From: Firm-13 sp037143795
GTDB taxonomy: Bacteria; Bacillota; Clostridia; Saccharofermentanales; Saccharofermentanaceae
Length of the DNA stretch: 64,000 nt
Direction of reading: 5' to 3'
Assembly: GCA_037143795.1 (NCBI GenBank)
Contig: JBAWXZ010000005.1
Location: forward strand, 131,758 to 195,757
Shown one piece after another: positions 61,383-64,000 of the stretch. The stretch's first letter is position 1. Each line of letters opens with the position of its first letter. The position numbers were made by a program, and so were the translations under genes. Below the pieces are notes generated by a model. The model was not told the origin of the DNA, made no database searches, and saw nothing but the letters and a program-made list of their open reading frames with translations.

Positions 61383-62765
61383 ATGGAGGAACATACATAT
61401 TACCCGTTATCACCGGCTCAGCTTCTGAACTTCATGAGCTGGAAATACACTTTTCACAAACAGATCATGAATATACCGACTTCTTTCCTGATTGAGAAGC
61501 AGCTGGATCTTGGTGTTTTAAAGAAGGCTGTTGAAGAAGCGGTTCAAAGGAACGATTCGTTTGGCATCCGCATTGTAAAGGACGGCAAAGAAACCAGGCA
61601 ATATTTCACCGACAGGAAATTGCTGCTCCTCGAAACAAAAGATTTCAGCGGAAAGACCGTTGAAGAAATGAACAATTTTTTCCACAGAATCGGGGAAAAA
61701 AAGATACCTTTATACGAACAGCCGCTCGCTAAAGTTTATATTATCCGATCGCCGGAGGGATTTTGCGGAATATATTCCTGTATCTGCCATCTTATGATGG
61801 ACACCTGGGCGATCAGCATGTTCTATAAGGATATTATGGCTATTTATCATACTCTTACGGAAAATGCACCTATGCCGGCTCCCATCAGAAGCTGTGAATC
61901 CGTAATTCGGAAAGAAATCGAATATAAAGCATCGCCTCAATACGAAAAGGGTCTGGAATTCTGGCGTGAAGAGGTTAAAGGTGACGGAACGCTGCCGACT
62001 TTCACACATGTCAATGGGCAGGGGATGCTGGAAAGCTACCGCAAATTGATCAGAAAACCGGATTATCCGTTTGCCCGGACCTTTTTTATGCGGACGACTG
62101 CCAGACATGAAGTTCTTCAGGTCGATAAAGACGATGTCGACAGGATGAAGAATTATTGCCTTGAAAATAATATTCCAACCATGCAGCTGCTGTTTTTCCT
62201 TGGGCTGCGTACCTATCTTTCCCGGGTTAACAACCGGGCAAAAGATGTCAGTATTACCGATGTTGTTGCACGGCGCGGGACACTCGAGGAGAAGCTGTCC
62301 GGAGGGACCAGACCGCAGGGGCTTTTCTGCAGGACGTATATGGAAGAAGACACTTCTTTTGCCGCTGCCCTTGATTATCTGATGCAAAAGCATAATTCAC
62401 TCTACCGTCATGCAGATACTTTCACAATGGATGTTCTTGATATAGTCTATTCGACATACGGCATGAAATCGTATGAGGGTTACAGCACTACATTATTTAC
62501 ATTCCAGCCGATTCCGCTTGATTTTGGCAGCGGAATAAAAAGTCATTCGGAGTGGTACTGCAACGGGGCGGCTGCATGCAGCCTCTATATTATGGTCATG
62601 GACGGCGAAGAGGAGGGCTCGCTGCGGTGTTATTACGAATATATGGACAAGATCATTAAAGTTGCAACATTAAGAACATGCCATAATTACATGCTTAATG
62701 TTATCAGGGCCGGCATCGCGAATCCGTCAATAAAACTGAAGGAACTATTGGAACTTCCCCTTTAA
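61383..62765 (+). CDS. stand-alone condensation-domain protein 2
   Basis: The 460-residue paralogue of the preceding protein has the same positions: YPLSPAQLLNFMSWKY, His136 and Asp140 in CHLMMDTWAISMFYKD, and SITDVVARRGTLEEK. The N-termini align without gaps over 150 residues, so the genes arose by tandem duplication, but the divergence is old and they probably have different acceptors or act as a pair. GAGGAGA precedes the ATG. It is the last gene of the cluster. The convergent esterase follows. Confidence 0.9.
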   Translation: MEEHTYYPLSPAQLLNFMSWKYTFHKQIMNIPTSFLIEKQLDLGVLKKAVEEAVQRNDSFGIRIVKDGKETRQYFTDRKLLLLETKDFSGKTVEEMNNFFHRIGEKKIPLYEQPLAKVYIIRSPEGFCGIYSCICHLMMDTWAISMFYKDIMAIYHTLTENAPMPAPIRSCESVIRKEIEYKASPQYEKGLEFWREEVKGDGTLPTFTHVNGQGMLESYRKLIRKPDYPFARTFFMRTTARHEVLQVDKDDVDRMKNYCLENNIPTMQLLFFLGLRTYLSRVNNRAKDVSITDVVARRGTLEEKLSGGTRPQGLFCRTYMEEDTSFAAALDYLMQKHNSLYRHADTFTMDVLDIVYSTYGMKSYEGYSTTLFTFQPIPLDFGSGIKSHSEWYCNGAAACSLYIMVMDGEEEGSLRCYYEYMDKIIKVATLRTCHNYMLNVIRAGIANPSIKLKELLELPL

Positions 62766-62793
62766 ATACATAGGGATCCACGGCAGAAGCTGC

Positions 62794-63798
62794 TTACAGT
62801 GCAAAATGACTGCGCATAAAGACGCCGATTTCGCGCCATGCAGTCCGCGCTTCCGGTATCAGGGCATCCGCCAGATGAAATGCATGAAACATACCGGGCC
62901 AGACCTTGAATTCGGCCTTTACACCTGCTGCAGCAGCTTTTGCATAAACGGCTGCAGCATCATCATACAGCATCTCATATTCACCAACGTGAATCAGCAT
63001 GGGAGGCAGGTTGTTAAAATCGCCAAAAACCGGTGATACATAAGGGTCTTTCAGGCTGGTCCGGCCGGCATAGAGTTCCCCGGTTGATGTTCTCATATAA
63101 TCCGCCGGCAAGGGGAATTTGCGCCCGAACATGGGATCCATAAGGTATCGGATTGCATAAGAATCGCCGTTGCAGGTCAGGTCAGTCCAAGGCGACATCA
63201 GGACCAGTGCCCGCAGTGAGCCGATGTTGTTATCCCGCAGACGCATGGCAAGTGCCAATGAAAGGCCGGCACCGGCAGATTCGCCTATAGCGATAACGGA
63301 TTCAGGCGGAATTCCTTTTTCCCGTTTCAGCCATTCCAGAGCCTGAACGGCATCATCAAGCGCAGCCGGATATGTATGCTCCGGTGCAACGCGGTAATCA
63401 AGGGACAAAACGGGGACATTACCTGCCAAAAGAGCGAGTTTGCCTGAACGCCGCTGGAAAATCGGCAGAAAACCGATTGTATATGCACCGCCGTGCAGCT
63501 GCAAAACCGCAACATCCATACGGGAACAGTTTTTCGGTACCAGGAACTGGGCGTTTGCACCATCAGGCAGACTGAATTTTTCTAATTGCCATCCTTTCGG
63601 AGGGTGCCAGTCATTAGTAGGGGTCTGCTTTTTGCCGAGAGCAATTATGTCTCCACCGGATGCTTTAACACCGACAGCAATCAGTTCCCGCAGTAAAATG
63701 CCGCGGAGTGACGGGTGCTTCCGCTGTGATAAAGGAATTTTCGGGGAACTCGCCTGCATCATATGGCACCAGCTTACACATGATAAATGACTGCTCAT
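62794..63798 (-). CDS. HSL/GDXG-type alpha/beta hydrolase (acetyl-esterase-like)
   Basis: The 334-residue protein has the oxyanion HGG motif (VLQLHGGAYTIGF), the nucleophile in IAIGESAGAGLSLAL, an Asp in VGEYEMLYDDAAA region and a His in WPGMFHAFH. This identifies the hormone-sensitive-lipase/GDXG esterase family, which hydrolyses short acyl esters. Start is uncertain: the ATG at 63798 has no clear SD and internal ATGs near 63762 are possible. It is convergent with the condensation gene. It may process an ester of the cluster product, but that is only proximity. Confidence 0.87.
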   Translation of the reverse strand: MSSHLSCVSWCHMMQASSPKIPLSQRKHPSLRGILLRELIAVGVKASGGDIIALGKKQTPTNDWHPPKGWQLEKFSLPDGANAQFLVPKNCSRMDVAVLQLHGGAYTIGFLPIFQRRSGKLALLAGNVPVLSLDYRVAPEHTYPAALDDAVQALEWLKREKGIPPESVIAIGESAGAGLSLALAMRLRDNNIGSLRALVLMSPWTDLTCNGDSYAIRYLMDPMFGRKFPLPADYMRTSTGELYAGRTSLKDPYVSPVFGDFNNLPPMLIHVGEYEMLYDDAAAVYAKAAAAGVKAEFKVWPGMFHAFHLADALIPEARTAWREIGVFMRSHFAL

Positions 63799-63837
63799 TT
63801 ATAAAATCAATCTTAATCCAAGTATACATCTGTTTAA

Positions 63838-64000
63838 AATAAATTCGAGAGAATAACTAAAGACATACAGGTTGATAAGGCCATCCGGAGAATATTTTCC
63901 GGACGTCTTCTTCATGTTAGGCAGTTAACGGTACCTGCGCAGCCCTTGAATGAAAAAGAAAAAGCAAGAAGATATAGGGAACACATAAGATCGATCGTAA
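63838..64000 (+). other. open frame running off the right end, no usable start
   Basis: A plus-strand frame is open from 63838 to the window end (about 54 codons, including RIFSGRLLHVRQLTVPAQPL). There is no ATG or GTG, and the only TTG (near 63944) has no SD. It may be the beginning of a gene with an unusual start, part of a degraded gene, or chance. Otherwise nothing is seen in 63799-64000. Confidence 0.2.

Noticed and set aside
61710..62393. 227-codon minus-strand frame inside condensation gene 2
   Set aside because: It is fully antisense to a recognisable condensation domain and shows no motif.
1..64000. tRNA genes, rRNA genes, prophage or integrase-bounded island
   Set aside because: I found no tRNA-like cloverleaf, rRNA segment, phage structural gene, integrase or transposase on either strand; this is by eye, so a tRNA scan would be decisive.

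Overview
The window reads as chromosome of an anaerobic, moderate-GC Gram-positive bacterium of the class Clostridia; a Lachnospiraceae-type genome is most likely, but this is inferred from gene content only. The support is: strong AGGAGG-type ribosome binding sites, frequent TTG/GTG starts, NADP-type glutamate dehydrogenase, EFR1-type flavodoxin/ferredoxin, long-coil FtsX-like permeases, RbsABC-type lipoprotein importers, and no outer-membrane genes. There are no tRNA or rRNA genes, CRISPR array, prophage or intact insertion sequence that I can see.

Layout. (1) 1-9.7 kb, housekeeping and signalling: a 5'-truncated HD-domain protein, an unrecognised helical protein, two GGDEF proteins, a KaiC-like/PPDK_N fusion, gdhA, a probable 6S RNA gene at about 7255-7440, and a threonine-aldolase-type PLP enzyme. 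(2) 9.8-18.4 kb, small accessory genes: methyltransferase, three GNATs, PhzF-like isomerase, UV endonuclease UvsE, flavin reductase, DUF6530-like and GIY-YIG-like proteins, AraC/GyrI regulator, HAD phosphatase. (3) 18.4-21.8 kb, a metalloid/metal island on the minus strand: ArsR regulator, ArsP/SO_0444-type permease, CxxC thioredoxin-like protein, DUF2703-like Cys protein, then two half-size permeases. (4) 21.9-25.5 kb, three genes resembling late staphyloxanthin steps: a CrtI/CrtISO-like oxidoreductase with an extra Cys-rich C-terminus, a CrtQ-like glycosyltransferase and a CrtO-like acyltransferase. (5) 25.4-35 kb, mixed genes: regulators, hydrolase, nucleotidyltransferase, an EamA transporter with a 23-His tail, hypoxanthine-DNA glycosylase, a large SPFH protein, an ohrR-gpx peroxide module with a recognisable OhrR box, and a copZ-like chaperone behind a CsoR-like operator and a structured repeat.

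(6) 35-53 kb is a sugar-acid catabolic island built around a bidirectional control region (38979-39382). Leftward: CtBP-like dehydrogenase, RraA-like protein, KDPG/KDPGal aldolase, cyclase-family hydrolase and a GntR regulator. Rightward: DgoK-like kinase, an RbsABC-like importer with a zinc dehydrogenase, an IclR regulator, a VOC protein, a second RbsABC-like importer, a KdgK-like kinase, a second VOC protein and a DUF6786-like mutarotase-fold protein. Together they suggest import of one or two unusual sugars or sugar acids, oxidation, phosphorylation of a 2-keto-3-deoxy acid and aldol cleavage to pyruvate. A sugar-acid dehydratase is not visible here.

(7) 53.4-62.8 kb is a compact biosynthetic cluster: acyl-AMP/CoA ligase, stand-alone acyl carrier protein, Sfp-type phosphopantetheinyl transferase, MacB-like ABC exporter with a large coiled-coil permease, and two tandem stand-alone condensation-domain proteins. 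This is the best candidate for an undescribed system: an acyl chain loaded on a dedicated carrier and transferred by free-standing condensation enzymes without a modular synthetase. An HSL-family esterase lies convergent to it at the right end.
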